NCBI RefSeq assembly: GCF_002006355.2 | Contig: NZ_CP096980.1 | Location: 3,162,001-3,226,000, forward strand | Source of the DNA: Clostridium felsineum DSM 794 | GTDB taxonomy: Bacteria > Bacillota > Clostridia > Clostridiales > Clostridiaceae | DNA length: 64,000 nt | Reading direction: 5' to 3' | Part shown: one piece after another, positions 7,458 through 16,190 of the stretch | How the letters are laid out: each line of letters starts with the position of its first letter | How positions within the stretch are numbered: the stretch's first letter is position 1 | Notes under the pieces: generated by a model | What the model saw: the letters and a program-made list of their open reading frames with translations, nothing else | What the model was told of the DNA's origin: nothing | The model's database searches: none | Translations under genes and position numbers: made by a program

Positions 7458-10103
7458 TTATTTAAGTGCTTTTATTCTTTCTTCAACAGCCTCAAGCATT
7501 TTTTTATACTTTTCGCCTTTAACCCTTTCAGCTTCAACCACACTTTCAGGTGCTTTAGCTGTAAAACCCTTATTAGAAAGTTTTTTATTCACCCTATCAA
7601 TTTCACTTTGAAGTTTATCCTTCTCCTTACTTAATCTTTCGATTTCCTTAGTTACATCTATCAAATCAAGAAGAGGCATATATATTTCTGCACCTTTTGT
7701 TACACAAGATACACCATTTTCCGGAGCCTCATCTTTAGATTTTAGGAAGCTTACAGACGAAGCGTATGCTAATTTTTCAAAATACTTATCTCCAAGCTCA
7801 AATGCAGCTTTATTTTCATCTTCAGTAAAAATCATAACTTTAGCTTTCTTTGAAGGTGGCACATTCATTTCAGCTCTTACATTTCTAATTGACTTTATTG
7901 CTTCTATAATGTAATTCATAGCATTCTCAGAAGCTTCATCATGTAAGTGATCTGTATATTTAGGCCATAGAGATACAGCTATAGCTTCATACTCTCCTCC
8001 AACATGCTTATAAATTTCTTCAGTTATATAAGGCATTACAGGATGAAGTAATTGAAGTCCTACTGTTAAAACCTTGTGAAGAACATTATATGAAATTCCC
8101 TTTGCCTTTTCATCATCACTATACATAACAGGCTTTATAAGCTCAATATACCAATCACAGAATTCATTCCACATAAAATCATAAACTTTCTGAGAGGCTA
8201 TTCCTAGTTCAAATTTTTCTATGTTGTCTGTTACTTCATTTACAAGAGAATTACATCTTGATAGTATCCACTTATCGGCAAGACTATAATCTTTTGCATC
8301 TTTATATTTATTCATAATATCTTTATCAAGATTCATAAGAACAAATCTAGATGCATTCCAAATCTTATTTGCAAAGTTTCTTGCAGCTTCTACCTTTTCA
8401 GTTTTATATCTTATATCATTTCCTGGTGCATTTCCTGTTATAAGCATAAATCTAAGTGCATCTGCACCAAATGTATCTATTACATCTAATGGATCTACAC
8501 CATTGCCAAGGGATTTTGACATTTTTCTTCCTTCTGCATCTCTTACAAGTCCATGTATATAAACATGCTTAAATGGAGTTTCTCCCATATTGTAAATTCC
8601 AGAGAACACCATTCTTGCTACCCAAAAGAATATTATATCATATCCGGTAACAAGTGTATTTGTAGGATAAAAGTATTCTAAATCCTCATTTTTATCTGGC
8701 CATCCAAGTGTTGAAAAAGGCCAAAGAGCTGAACTAAACCATGTATCCAAAACATCTTTATCCTGCTCTAAATTTTCACTTCCACATTTTCCACAAGCTG
8801 TTGGTTCTTTCTCTGAAACTATTATTTCTCCGCAATCCTTGCAATACCATACTGGAATTCTATGTCCCCACCATAATTGTCTTGATATACACCAATCTTG
8901 AATGTTTTCCATCCAGTTGAAATAAATTTTATCAAATCTTTCAGGTACAAATTTAGTTTCTCCTTCTTTTACTGCTTTTATAGCTGGCTCTGCTAAAGAT
9001 TTCATCTTAACATACCATTGTTTTGATATCATAGGTTCAATTATGCTTCCACATCTATCATGTGTTCCAACATTATGAACATGTTCTTTTATTTTTACAA
9101 GGTATCCCTCTTCTTTTAAATCATTAACTATTGCTTTTCTTGCTTCGTATCTATCCATTCCTGAATATTTTCCAAAACCTTCTTTTATAGTTCCATCATT
9201 ATTAAGCATAACTATTTCTTTTAAATTATGTCTCTTTCCTACTTCATAATCGTTAGGATCATGAGCTGGAGTTATTTTAACAGCTCCTGTACCAAACTCC
9301 ATATCAACATAATCATCTGCTACAACTTCTATTTTTCTATTTAAAAGAGGGAGAATTAACATTTTGCCTATAAACCTCTTATATCTTTCATCCTTAGGAT
9401 TAACAGCAACTGCCGTATCACCTAACATTGTTTCTGGCCTTGTTGTTGCAATTTCAATGAAATCATTTTCTCCTTCTACTGGATATTTAATATGCCAGAA
9501 AAAACCTTGATCCTCTTTATACTCTATTTCAGCATCAGACAAAGCTGTTTGGCATTTTGGACACCAGTTAGTTATCCTATTTCCTTGGTATATTAAGCCG
9601 TCCTCATAAAGCTTTACAAAAACCGTTCTAACAGCTTTATTGAGTTTTTCATCCATAGTAAAACTTTCTCTTGTAAAATCAGCTGAAACACCAAGCTTCT
9701 TCTGTTGATTCTTTATTCTTTCTCTATATTCCTTAGTCCAATCCCATACTCTTTCAAGAAATTTTTCTCTTCCCATTTCTTTTTTATTTAAGCCTTCTTT
9801 TAAGAGTTCCTTTTCCACTCTTACTTCTGTAGCAATACTTGCATGGTCCTGTCCTGGAAGCCATAGTGCTTCATATCCCTGCATTCTTTTTGCTCTTATC
9901 ATAAAATCCTGAAGAGCACAATCAAGTGCATGACCTAAATGAAGCTTTCCTGTTATATTTGGAGGTGGCATCATTATTGTATAAGGCTTTTTATTTTTAT
10001 CTACCTTAGGTGTAAAAAAGCCTTTTTCTTCCCACCATTTATATATTCTATCTTCAAATTCCTTAGGATCATAAGTTTTTGCCATTTCATCAAATTCTTT
10101 CAT
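7458..10103 (-). CDS. valS: Valine--tRNA ligase
   Basis: ValS charges tRNA-Val and edits mischarged threonine. It has 881 residues, full length for a bacterial enzyme. Class I signatures are HLGH at residues 55-58 (in PPPNITGKLHLGH) and KMSKS at 527-531. The editing domain carries TTRPETMLGDTAVAV and the active-site domain NWCPKCQTALS and VLDTWFSS; zinc-type cysteine pairs occur around CKDCGE and CGKCGS. The C-terminus is the usual coiled-coil arm (KEIERLSKEKDKLQSE). AAGGAAGG precedes the ATG. Expression is controlled by the T-box leader at 10132-10375. Confidence 0.98.
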   Translation of the reverse strand: MKEFDEMAKTYDPKEFEDRIYKWWEEKGFFTPKVDKNKKPYTIMMPPPNITGKLHLGHALDCALQDFMIRAKRMQGYEALWLPGQDHASIATEVRVEKELLKEGLNKKEMGREKFLERVWDWTKEYRERIKNQQKKLGVSADFTRESFTMDEKLNKAVRTVFVKLYEDGLIYQGNRITNWCPKCQTALSDAEIEYKEDQGFFWHIKYPVEGENDFIEIATTRPETMLGDTAVAVNPKDERYKRFIGKMLILPLLNRKIEVVADDYVDMEFGTGAVKITPAHDPNDYEVGKRHNLKEIVMLNNDGTIKEGFGKYSGMDRYEARKAIVNDLKEEGYLVKIKEHVHNVGTHDRCGSIIEPMISKQWYVKMKSLAEPAIKAVKEGETKFVPERFDKIYFNWMENIQDWCISRQLWWGHRIPVWYCKDCGEIIVSEKEPTACGKCGSENLEQDKDVLDTWFSSALWPFSTLGWPDKNEDLEYFYPTNTLVTGYDIIFFWVARMVFSGIYNMGETPFKHVYIHGLVRDAEGRKMSKSLGNGVDPLDVIDTFGADALRFMLITGNAPGNDIRYKTEKVEAARNFANKIWNASRFVLMNLDKDIMNKYKDAKDYSLADKWILSRCNSLVNEVTDNIEKFELGIASQKVYDFMWNEFCDWYIELIKPVMYSDDEKAKGISYNVLHKVLTVGLQLLHPVMPYITEEIYKHVGGEYEAIAVSLWPKYTDHLHDEASENAMNYIIEAIKSIRNVRAEMNVPPSKKAKVMIFTEDENKAAFELGDKYFEKLAYASSVSFLKSKDEAPENGVSCVTKGAEIYMPLLDLIDVTKEIERLSKEKDKLQSEIDRVNKKLSNKGFTAKAPESVVEAERVKGEKYKKMLEAVEERIKALK

Positions 10104-10131
10104 TGAAATCCTTCCTTTCTTCTATGTAAAA

Positions 10132-10168
10132 TAAAAAAGCACAGAAGTCCATCAAAGGACGACTGTGC
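10132..10168 (-). terminator. T-box leader terminator hairpin of valS
   Basis: On the reverse strand a GC-rich stem (GCACAG with CTGTGC, 10163-10168 and 10139-10144, extended by GTCC/GGAC) is followed by a run of six T. It overlaps the T-box antiterminator region, as expected for a transcriptional T-box switch. Confidence 0.85.
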
Positions 10169-10375
10169 GCGATACCACCTTTATTCCTGCATAATGCAGA
10201 CTCTCTATAAAATAACGGTAAGAAAACCACCGCTTCTATCTACTTAAACTTTCAATAGAAGAACTCAGAAGCTACCTTCAAAGTACTTTACATAGGAAAC
10301 CTTACAGCTAAAAATTCCCCTCTCTTAATGCTATTTACTTTTACTCTTCTTCTTCAACGTTTATATTTAATTTAT
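10132..10375 (-). promoter_or_regulatory. T-box riboswitch (tRNA-Val sensing) upstream of valS
   Basis: The leader is about 240 nt and ends 28 bp before valS. The conserved T-box AGGTGGTATCGCG lies at 10168-10180 on the reverse strand, just before the terminator. The upstream part contains purine-rich Stem I sequence (GAAGAAGAAGAG and AGAGAGGGGAA). The triplet GUA followed by a purine at 10275-10273 sits on the 3' side of the expected specifier loop and is a valine codon, matching the gene. Uncharged tRNA-Val should stabilise the antiterminator and turn transcription on. Confidence 0.9.
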
Positions 10376-10402
10376 TAGAGCATTATAAAGCTACTCATTC
10401 TT

Positions 10403-10430
10403 ATTATAATTAAATTTAGAATTATGTCAA
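10403..10430 (-). promoter_or_regulatory. Sigma-A promoter of the valS operon
   Basis: On the reverse strand a perfect TTGACA (10430-10425) is separated by 16 bp from a perfect TATAAT (10408-10403). Transcription would begin near 10396, just before the T-box Stem I. Confidence 0.8.
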
Positions 10431-10540
10431 TATAATCATAAGCACATATACATATTTATGTAACAAATATCATTTTCTTTTATAAGCTAATATTAAGAAT
10501 AACTTTATTTTGACATAAGATTAAAAAGAAGGTGTGAATA

Positions 10541-11074
10541 ATGAAAAATAAAAAGCACAGCAATACAATAATAAAATTAGAAGAATGCAAATTTCTAGGT
10601 AAGGGGCATGGTGGAAGTGTTTACTTAATGCCAGACAATAGGGTTGTAAAAATATTTAAAAATCCAAATTCCTGCAAAGATGAATATCATATATTAAAAA
10701 AACTAGGGGATAATCCTTATTTTCCAAAGCCTTATGAATTCCACAATCATTATATGATAAGAGAATATATTGACGGTATAAATATATCAGATTATATAAC
10801 TCAAAATGGCTGCTCAGAAAAATTAATACTAGAACTTATCTATTTTTTAGAATATATAAAGAATGCTGGATTTAAAAAGATAGATGTAAGATTTGTACAT
10901 GTGTTCATTGAAAATAACAGTAAACTTAGGGTAATTGATCCTAGGCGCAGCTTTACAGAAAAGCTAAAAGCACCCTATCATTTAATATCTGACTTAAAAC
11001 ATTACGGCTGCATTGATTTGTTTTGGAGAATTTTAAAGTATGAAAAACCAGATTTATATAAAAAATGGCATTAA
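10541..11074 (+). CDS. Small protein-kinase-like protein (YrzF-like)
   Basis: This 177-residue protein has a shortened kinase fold. The glycine-rich loop GKGHGGSVY (residues 20-28), a Lys in VVKIFK and a hinge-like MIREYIDG are clear. The catalytic loop reads DVRFVHVFI, with Asp115 in place of the usual HRD order, and the magnesium motif reads IDPRRSF (Asp133) instead of DFG. This pattern resembles small Firmicute YrzF-type or RIO-like kinases. Activity and substrate are unknown. It stands alone, divergent from valS, with AAGAAGGTG before the ATG, and ends at a bidirectional terminator. Confidence 0.65.
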   Translation: MKNKKHSNTIIKLEECKFLGKGHGGSVYLMPDNRVVKIFKNPNSCKDEYHILKKLGDNPYFPKPYEFHNHYMIREYIDGINISDYITQNGCSEKLILELIYFLEYIKNAGFKKIDVRFVHVFIENNSKLRVIDPRRSFTEKLKAPYHLISDLKHYGCIDLFWRILKYEKPDLYKKWH

Positions 11075-11102
11075 ATAAATTTATTATTCTGTTAAATACA
11101 AA

Positions 11103-11140
11103 AAATAAATGACAAGTTAATAAAAACTTGCCATTTATTT
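11103..11140. terminator. Bidirectional terminator between kinase-like gene and activase fusion
   Basis: A 16-bp stem with one mismatch (11103-11118 with 11125-11140) has A-rich left and T-rich right flanks and lies between convergent genes. Confidence 0.8.
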
Positions 11141-11142
11141 GA

Positions 11143-14100
11143 TTAAATACTTGATGTTTCTTCTACTGCAGCGGTCTCTTCACTAGCTATATTTTCAACT
11201 TCATTCTTAGAACCCTCTAAATTTTTAAAGGCAGTTGAAAGCATAAGCTTTATTCTATTTAACTGATTAACCTCACTAGCACCAGGATCAAAGTCTACAG
11301 CTGCTATATTTGCCTTAGGATATCTTCTTTTAAGTTCTTTTATCATACCTTTACCAGTAACATGGTTTGGCAGGCAAGCAAATGGCTGCATACATATAAT
11401 ATTTTCAGTTCCACCTTCAATTAATTCTACCATTTCAGCAGTTAAGAACCATCCTTCACCAGTTTGGTTACCTAATGAAACTATGTCAGCTACACCTTCT
11501 GCTAATTCTTTAATAGATTTTGGTGGCTCAAATCTTTTACTTTCAGAAAGCGCTTTTTTCATAGGTTTTCTAAAATACTCTATAGCTTCAATCAATACAT
11601 TTGAAAGTAACTTAGCCTTCTTGTTAGTATGAAGATACTTATCTTTAAAAGTAGCATTGTATGAACTATATAGCATAAAGTCCATTAGATCAGGCATTAC
11701 AGCTTCTGCCCCTTCATTTTCGATAGTATCAACTACATTGTTATTTGCTGTTGGATGGAACTTTACCAAAATTTCTCCTACAAGTCCAACCTTAGGCTTC
11801 TTTATATCATTTATTTCTAATTGATCAAATTCTTTAACTATGTCGTTAACATTTTTCTTAAAGGTTTTGATTTTTTTATTTTTAGAATCCTCTTTACATA
11901 CATTTACCCACTTGTCATAAAGCTCATTTGCAGAACCTTTAACTTTTTCATAAGGTCTAACTTTAAATAGTACCCTCATTAAAAGATCTCCGTATAGAAC
12001 AGCTTTTATCGCTTTTATTCCCGTAGATAATCCATATGTTATTCCAGGATTTTTTTCAAATCTTTGAGCACTTATTGCAACTACAGGTACATTTCCATAA
12101 CCTGCATCCTTTAAAGCTTTTCTTATAAAACCTATATAGTTAGTCGCTCTACATCCACCACCTGTTTGAGAAATTAAAACAGAAGTATTATTCAAATCAT
12201 ATTTTCCTGATTTTAACGCTTCTAGCATTTGTCCCACAACTATTATAGATGGATAGCAAGCATCATTATTTACATGTTTAAGTCCTTCATCAACACACTT
12301 CTTGTCCACAGACGGCATAACAACAAGATTATAACCCTCACTTATAAGCGCTGACTCTAAAAATTGAAAATGCATAGGTGCCATTTGAGGCATTAAAATA
12401 GTATGTTTTTTTCTCATTTCTTTAGTAAATACTATTCTCTTCTGATTTTCAAATTTTCTTTCTGGCTTTACATTATTTTTCTCTCTTTCAGACATAGCTG
12501 CCTTAAGAGATCTAACTCTTATTCTTATAGCTCCTAAATTACTTCCTTCATCTATTTTTATAAGAGTGTATATTTTACCATATTGATCTAGTATTTCTTC
12601 AACTTGATCTGTTGTTACTGCATCAAGTCCACATCCAAAGGAATTAAGTTGTACAAGTTCAAGATTATCCTCTCTCGCAATAAAGCTTGCCGCTGCATAA
12701 AGTCTTGAATGATATACCCATTGATCTACGATTCTTAAAGGTCTCTCAACCTCTCCAAGATGAGCTATTGAATCTTCAGTTAAAACTGCCATATCAAAAC
12801 TATTTATAAGTTCTGGTATACCATGATTGATTTCAGGATCAATATGATATGGCCTTCCAGATAAAACTATTCCTTTTTTACCTGTTTTCTTTAAATAAGC
12901 TAAGACCTCTTCACCTTTTTTCCTTATATCCTGCCTTATATTTTCCTGCTCATCCCATGCTTTATTAACAGCTTCATTAACTTCACTTTGAGTTAAATTG
13001 AACTCTTTAAGTTCCTCTAAAAGCCTTGTCTTTAATTTTCCTTTATCATCTAATGACACAAAAGGATTTTTAAAAAGTATATCCCCTTCTCTAAGTCCAT
13101 CAATATTATTCCTTATAACCTCTGCATATGATGTTACTATTGGACAGTTATAATGGTTAGATGCACCCTCTTGCTCCTTTTTTTCATAAGGGATGCATGG
13201 ATAAAATATAAATCTTATACCTCTTTCCATAAGACTTACAATGTGTCCATGTGTTATTTTTGCCGGATAACACACTGATTCTGAAGGTATTGTATCCATT
13301 CCTTTTTCATAAACCTTTTTAGAAGACCTCGGAGAAAGTTCAACTCTAAAACCAAGTTCTGTAAAGAAAGTATGCCAAAATGGATAGTTTTCATACATAT
13401 TTAAAACTCTTGGAATTCCAACAACTCCTCTTTTTGCTTCTTCCTTCTTTAATGGAGTATATCCAAAAATCTTTTTATATTTGTAGTCATATAGATTTGG
13501 AAGATCATTTTTCTTAATCTCTTCTCCCGCACCTCTTTCACATCTATTACCGGTAACAAAATTTCTTCCATCAGAAAATTCATTTACGGTCAAAAGACAA
13601 TTATTAGCGCATTTTCCGCATCGCCTCATATTTGTGTTAGCTTTGAATTTTTCAAGTTCATCTTCCTTTAATAGAGAAGATTTATAACCTTCACTTAAAT
13701 TTTCCTTTGCTATAATAGCTGCTCCAAATGCGCCCATAAGTCCCGCAATATCTGGTCTAACTACTTCTCTTTCAGATATCATCTCAAAACTTCTTAAAAC
13801 TGCATCATTGTAAAAGGTACCACCTTGTACTATTACTTTTTCCCCTAAATCCTCTGGATTTCTAATCTTAATAACTTTAAATAAAGCATTTTTAATTACG
13901 GAGTAAGAAAGTCCTGCAGAAATTTCCCCTACTTCAGCGCCTTCTTTTTGGGCTTGTTTTACTTTTGAGTTCATAAACACAGTACATCTTGAACCCAAAT
14001 CCACAGGGTTTTTGGACATAAGAGCTGCTTTAGCAAAATCACGTACATCCATATTTAATGATTTAGCAAAGGTTTCTATAAATGAACCACAGCCTGAAGA

Positions 14101-15438
14101 ACAAGCTTCATTCAATGTTACAGAACTTATTACACCTTCCTTTACCCTAATACACTTCATATCTTGTCCACCTATATCTAATATGAAGTCCACACCAGGC
14201 TTAAAGAAATCCGCAGCCTTATAGTGAGCAACTGTTTCAACTTCACCTATATCAATCTTCAATGCTGCTTTTATTAAGCTTTCACCATAACCTGTAACTG
14301 TACTATTGGCTATATATGCATCTTTAGGAAGCCTACCGTATATGTCATTTAAAATTTTTATAGAACTATTTAAAGGACTTCCTTCATTACTTCCATAGTG
14401 CGAATAAAGAAGTTCCCCTTCTTCCGACATTAAAACTGCCTTTGTTGTTGTAGAACCTGCGTCTATTCCTAAGAAGCACTTTCCACTGTAATCTTTAAGC
14501 TCTCTTCTTTTAACCTTGTCCTTATCATGTCTTTCCTTAAATTTATCATAATCTGATTCATCCCTAAAAAGTGGAGCTAGCCTAGTTACATCATCACTAT
14601 TAGCCTTATTAAGCTTTAAAAGTCTCTTTTTTATCTCTCTAAAAGTTATAACTTCTTCACTTTTAGATGATAGTGCTGCTCCCATTGCTACAAAAAGTTG
14701 AGAGTTTTCAGGAAAAATCACTTCTTCTTCTGTAAGATTTAAAGTTTCAATAAATCTTTGTCTTAATTCTGATAAAAAATAAAGAGGTCCTCCTAAAAAA
14801 GCGACCTTACCTTTTATAGGTTTACCGCAAGCAAGACCACTTATGGTTTGATTTACTACCGCTTGGAATATTGATGCTGAAATATCTTCTTTTGCCGCAC
14901 CCTCATTTAATAAGGGTTGAACGTCTGTTTTTGCAAAAACACCACATCTGGCAGCTATTGGATATATACATTTATGCTCACTTGCCAGTTTATTTAATCC
15001 AGAAGCATCTGTCTTCAAAAGAGTAGCCATTTGATCTATAAACGCTCCTGTACCTCCTGCACAAGTTCCATTCATCCTCTGATCTATATTATTATCATAA
15101 AAATAAGTTATCTTTGCATCTTCACCACCAAGTTCTATTGCAACATCTGTCTCTGGAATAATTTTTTCAATAGTGTTGGTACAAGCTATTACCTCTTGAA
15201 TAAATTTAACATCCATCCATTCAGAAACAGATAATCCCCCCGAGCCTGTTACCATAACGGTAACATCATCATCTTTAAATTTTTCATAAGCTTCAGTTAT
15301 AAGGCTTATAATAGTAAACTTAATATCTGAGTAATGTCTCTCATATTTGCTATATATAATTTCATCATTACTATTTAAAATTACTATCTTTACAGTAGTT
15401 GACCCTACATCTAAACCTAAATGTAAATTTTTTCTCAT
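11143..15438 (-). CDS. Fused 2-hydroxyacyl-CoA dehydratase activase / dehydratase-like protein
   Basis: The protein has 1431 residues and four parts. Residues 1-265 and about 320-585 are two BadF/BadG/BcrA/BcrD-type ASKHA ATPase domains (LGLDVGSTTVK, LGIDAGSTTTK). Both keep the iron-sulfur cysteines of HgdC-type activases: Cys126/Cys165 and Cys450/Cys485. Residues 604-635 hold a four-cysteine cluster (CGKCANNC, later NRC). About 665-1000 matches DUF2229 and 1020-1430 is dehydratase-subunit-like, with TGGGCR and QPFACLPNH. Activases use ATP to inject one electron into radical dehydratases. No acyl-CoA pathway gene is nearby, so the substrate is unknown. AGGAAGG precedes the ATG. Confidence 0.85.
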   Translation of the reverse strand: MRKNLHLGLDVGSTTVKIVILNSNDEIIYSKYERHYSDIKFTIISLITEAYEKFKDDDVTVMVTGSGGLSVSEWMDVKFIQEVIACTNTIEKIIPETDVAIELGGEDAKITYFYDNNIDQRMNGTCAGGTGAFIDQMATLLKTDASGLNKLASEHKCIYPIAARCGVFAKTDVQPLLNEGAAKEDISASIFQAVVNQTISGLACGKPIKGKVAFLGGPLYFLSELRQRFIETLNLTEEEVIFPENSQLFVAMGAALSSKSEEVITFREIKKRLLKLNKANSDDVTRLAPLFRDESDYDKFKERHDKDKVKRRELKDYSGKCFLGIDAGSTTTKAVLMSEEGELLYSHYGSNEGSPLNSSIKILNDIYGRLPKDAYIANSTVTGYGESLIKAALKIDIGEVETVAHYKAADFFKPGVDFILDIGGQDMKCIRVKEGVISSVTLNEACSSGCGSFIETFAKSLNMDVRDFAKAALMSKNPVDLGSRCTVFMNSKVKQAQKEGAEVGEISAGLSYSVIKNALFKVIKIRNPEDLGEKVIVQGGTFYNDAVLRSFEMISEREVVRPDIAGLMGAFGAAIIAKENLSEGYKSSLLKEDELEKFKANTNMRRCGKCANNCLLTVNEFSDGRNFVTGNRCERGAGEEIKKNDLPNLYDYKYKKIFGYTPLKKEEAKRGVVGIPRVLNMYENYPFWHTFFTELGFRVELSPRSSKKVYEKGMDTIPSESVCYPAKITHGHIVSLMERGIRFIFYPCIPYEKKEQEGASNHYNCPIVTSYAEVIRNNIDGLREGDILFKNPFVSLDDKGKLKTRLLEELKEFNLTQSEVNEAVNKAWDEQENIRQDIRKKGEEVLAYLKKTGKKGIVLSGRPYHIDPEINHGIPELINSFDMAVLTEDSIAHLGEVERPLRIVDQWVYHSRLYAAASFIAREDNLELVQLNSFGCGLDAVTTDQVEEILDQYGKIYTLIKIDEGSNLGAIRIRVRSLKAAMSEREKNNVKPERKFENQKRIVFTKEMRKKHTILMPQMAPMHFQFLESALISEGYNLVVMPSVDKKCVDEGLKHVNNDACYPSIIVVGQMLEALKSGKYDLNNTSVLISQTGGGCRATNYIGFIRKALKDAGYGNVPVVAISAQRFEKNPGITYGLSTGIKAIKAVLYGDLLMRVLFKVRPYEKVKGSANELYDKWVNVCKEDSKNKKIKTFKKNVNDIVKEFDQLEINDIKKPKVGLVGEILVKFHPTANNNVVDTIENEGAEAVMPDLMDFMLYSSYNATFKDKYLHTNKKAKLLSNVLIEAIEYFRKPMKKALSESKRFEPPKSIKELAEGVADIVSLGNQTGEGWFLTAEMVELIEGGTENIICMQPFACLPNHVTGKGMIKELKRRYPKANIAAVDFDPGASEVNQLNRIKLMLSTAFKNLEGSKNEVENIASEETAAVEETSSI

Positions 15439-15646
15439 AGTTACCTTCCTATCTATTTTGAATTCAATTTAGTATAACACATAAATTATTTTTTTTAAAC
15501 ATTTTAGAAAATAATTTAAATTGTATATTCCTTAATATGCATTATCTAAGAACAACTATTATTGGAACTATTTTTTATAATGGTTGAATAGCATTACATA
15601 TTTTGGATATAAATTTAAATACAAGTATAACGAGGAGGTTATTAAC

Positions 15647-16006
15647 ATGCTATATTTTAATAAGGCTACAGATTACTATAATAAAAAAGATTACAAAAAA
15701 GCACTTTCTATGTATAAAAAAGCTTTAGAGTTAAAAGAAAATGAATCTGCTTCATTATATAATTCAGCTGTGTGTCTCATAAAACTTAAAGAATATGAAA
15801 AGGCAATACCATTCATAAAAGAAGCAATAAAAACCAAAATAGATAGTAGATACTTCTTTAATCTAGGTTATTGCTATGCTATGCTTCGCGATAAGAAAAA
15901 AGCTTTAATGTATTTTAACAGAGCTTGGGCTCTTAATTATGATGATGTTGACTGCGAAAAAGCTATTACTCTTATTTTAAATGGTTATAAAAAGTTTTCC
16001 TTTTAA
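15647..16006 (+). CDS. TPR-repeat protein
   Basis: This is a 119-residue soluble protein made of about three tetratricopeptide repeats: ATDYYNKKDYKKALSMYKKA, then a second repeat beginning SASLYNSAVCLIKLKEY, then YFFNLGYCYAMLRDKKKAL. Such proteins are protein-interaction scaffolds; no partner is evident. The ATG at 15647 was chosen because GAGGAGG lies 9 bp upstream; an upstream TTG at 15584 has no binding site. It is a single-gene unit. Confidence 0.8.
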   Translation: MLYFNKATDYYNKKDYKKALSMYKKALELKENESASLYNSAVCLIKLKEYEKAIPFIKEAIKTKIDSRYFFNLGYCYAMLRDKKKALMYFNRAWALNYDDVDCEKAITLILNGYKKFSF

Positions 16007-16041
16007 GTTAATATATACATCTGAATATAGTTCTTACATTG

Positions 16042-16097
16042 TTTCTTTTAAAATATTACCAATTAAGAGGTTCAACCCTAAGATATTTTAAAAGAAA
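16042..16097. repeat. Long inverted repeat in the convergent gap
   Basis: A perfect 15-bp inverted repeat (16042-16056 with 16083-16097) encloses a 26-nt loop. Weaker pairing (TATAGT with ACTATA) extends the palindrome outward to about 16026-16111. There is no T tract after the right arm, so it is not a textbook terminator. Confidence 0.5.
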
Positions 16098-16124
16098 TAA
16101 GGTACTATAACTCTCACAACTTAT

Positions 16125-16176
16125 AGCTTTGTTTTAAATATCACATATAAAAAGATTTATTTAAAACAAAGCTTTT
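16125..16176. terminator. Hairpin between convergent TPR and membrane-glycan genes
   Basis: A perfect 16-bp inverted repeat (16125-16140 with 16158-16173) is followed on the plus strand by TTT. It probably ends the TPR transcript and may also stop the long reverse glycan operon. Confidence 0.6.
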
Positions 16177-16190
16177 CATAAAACACAATA

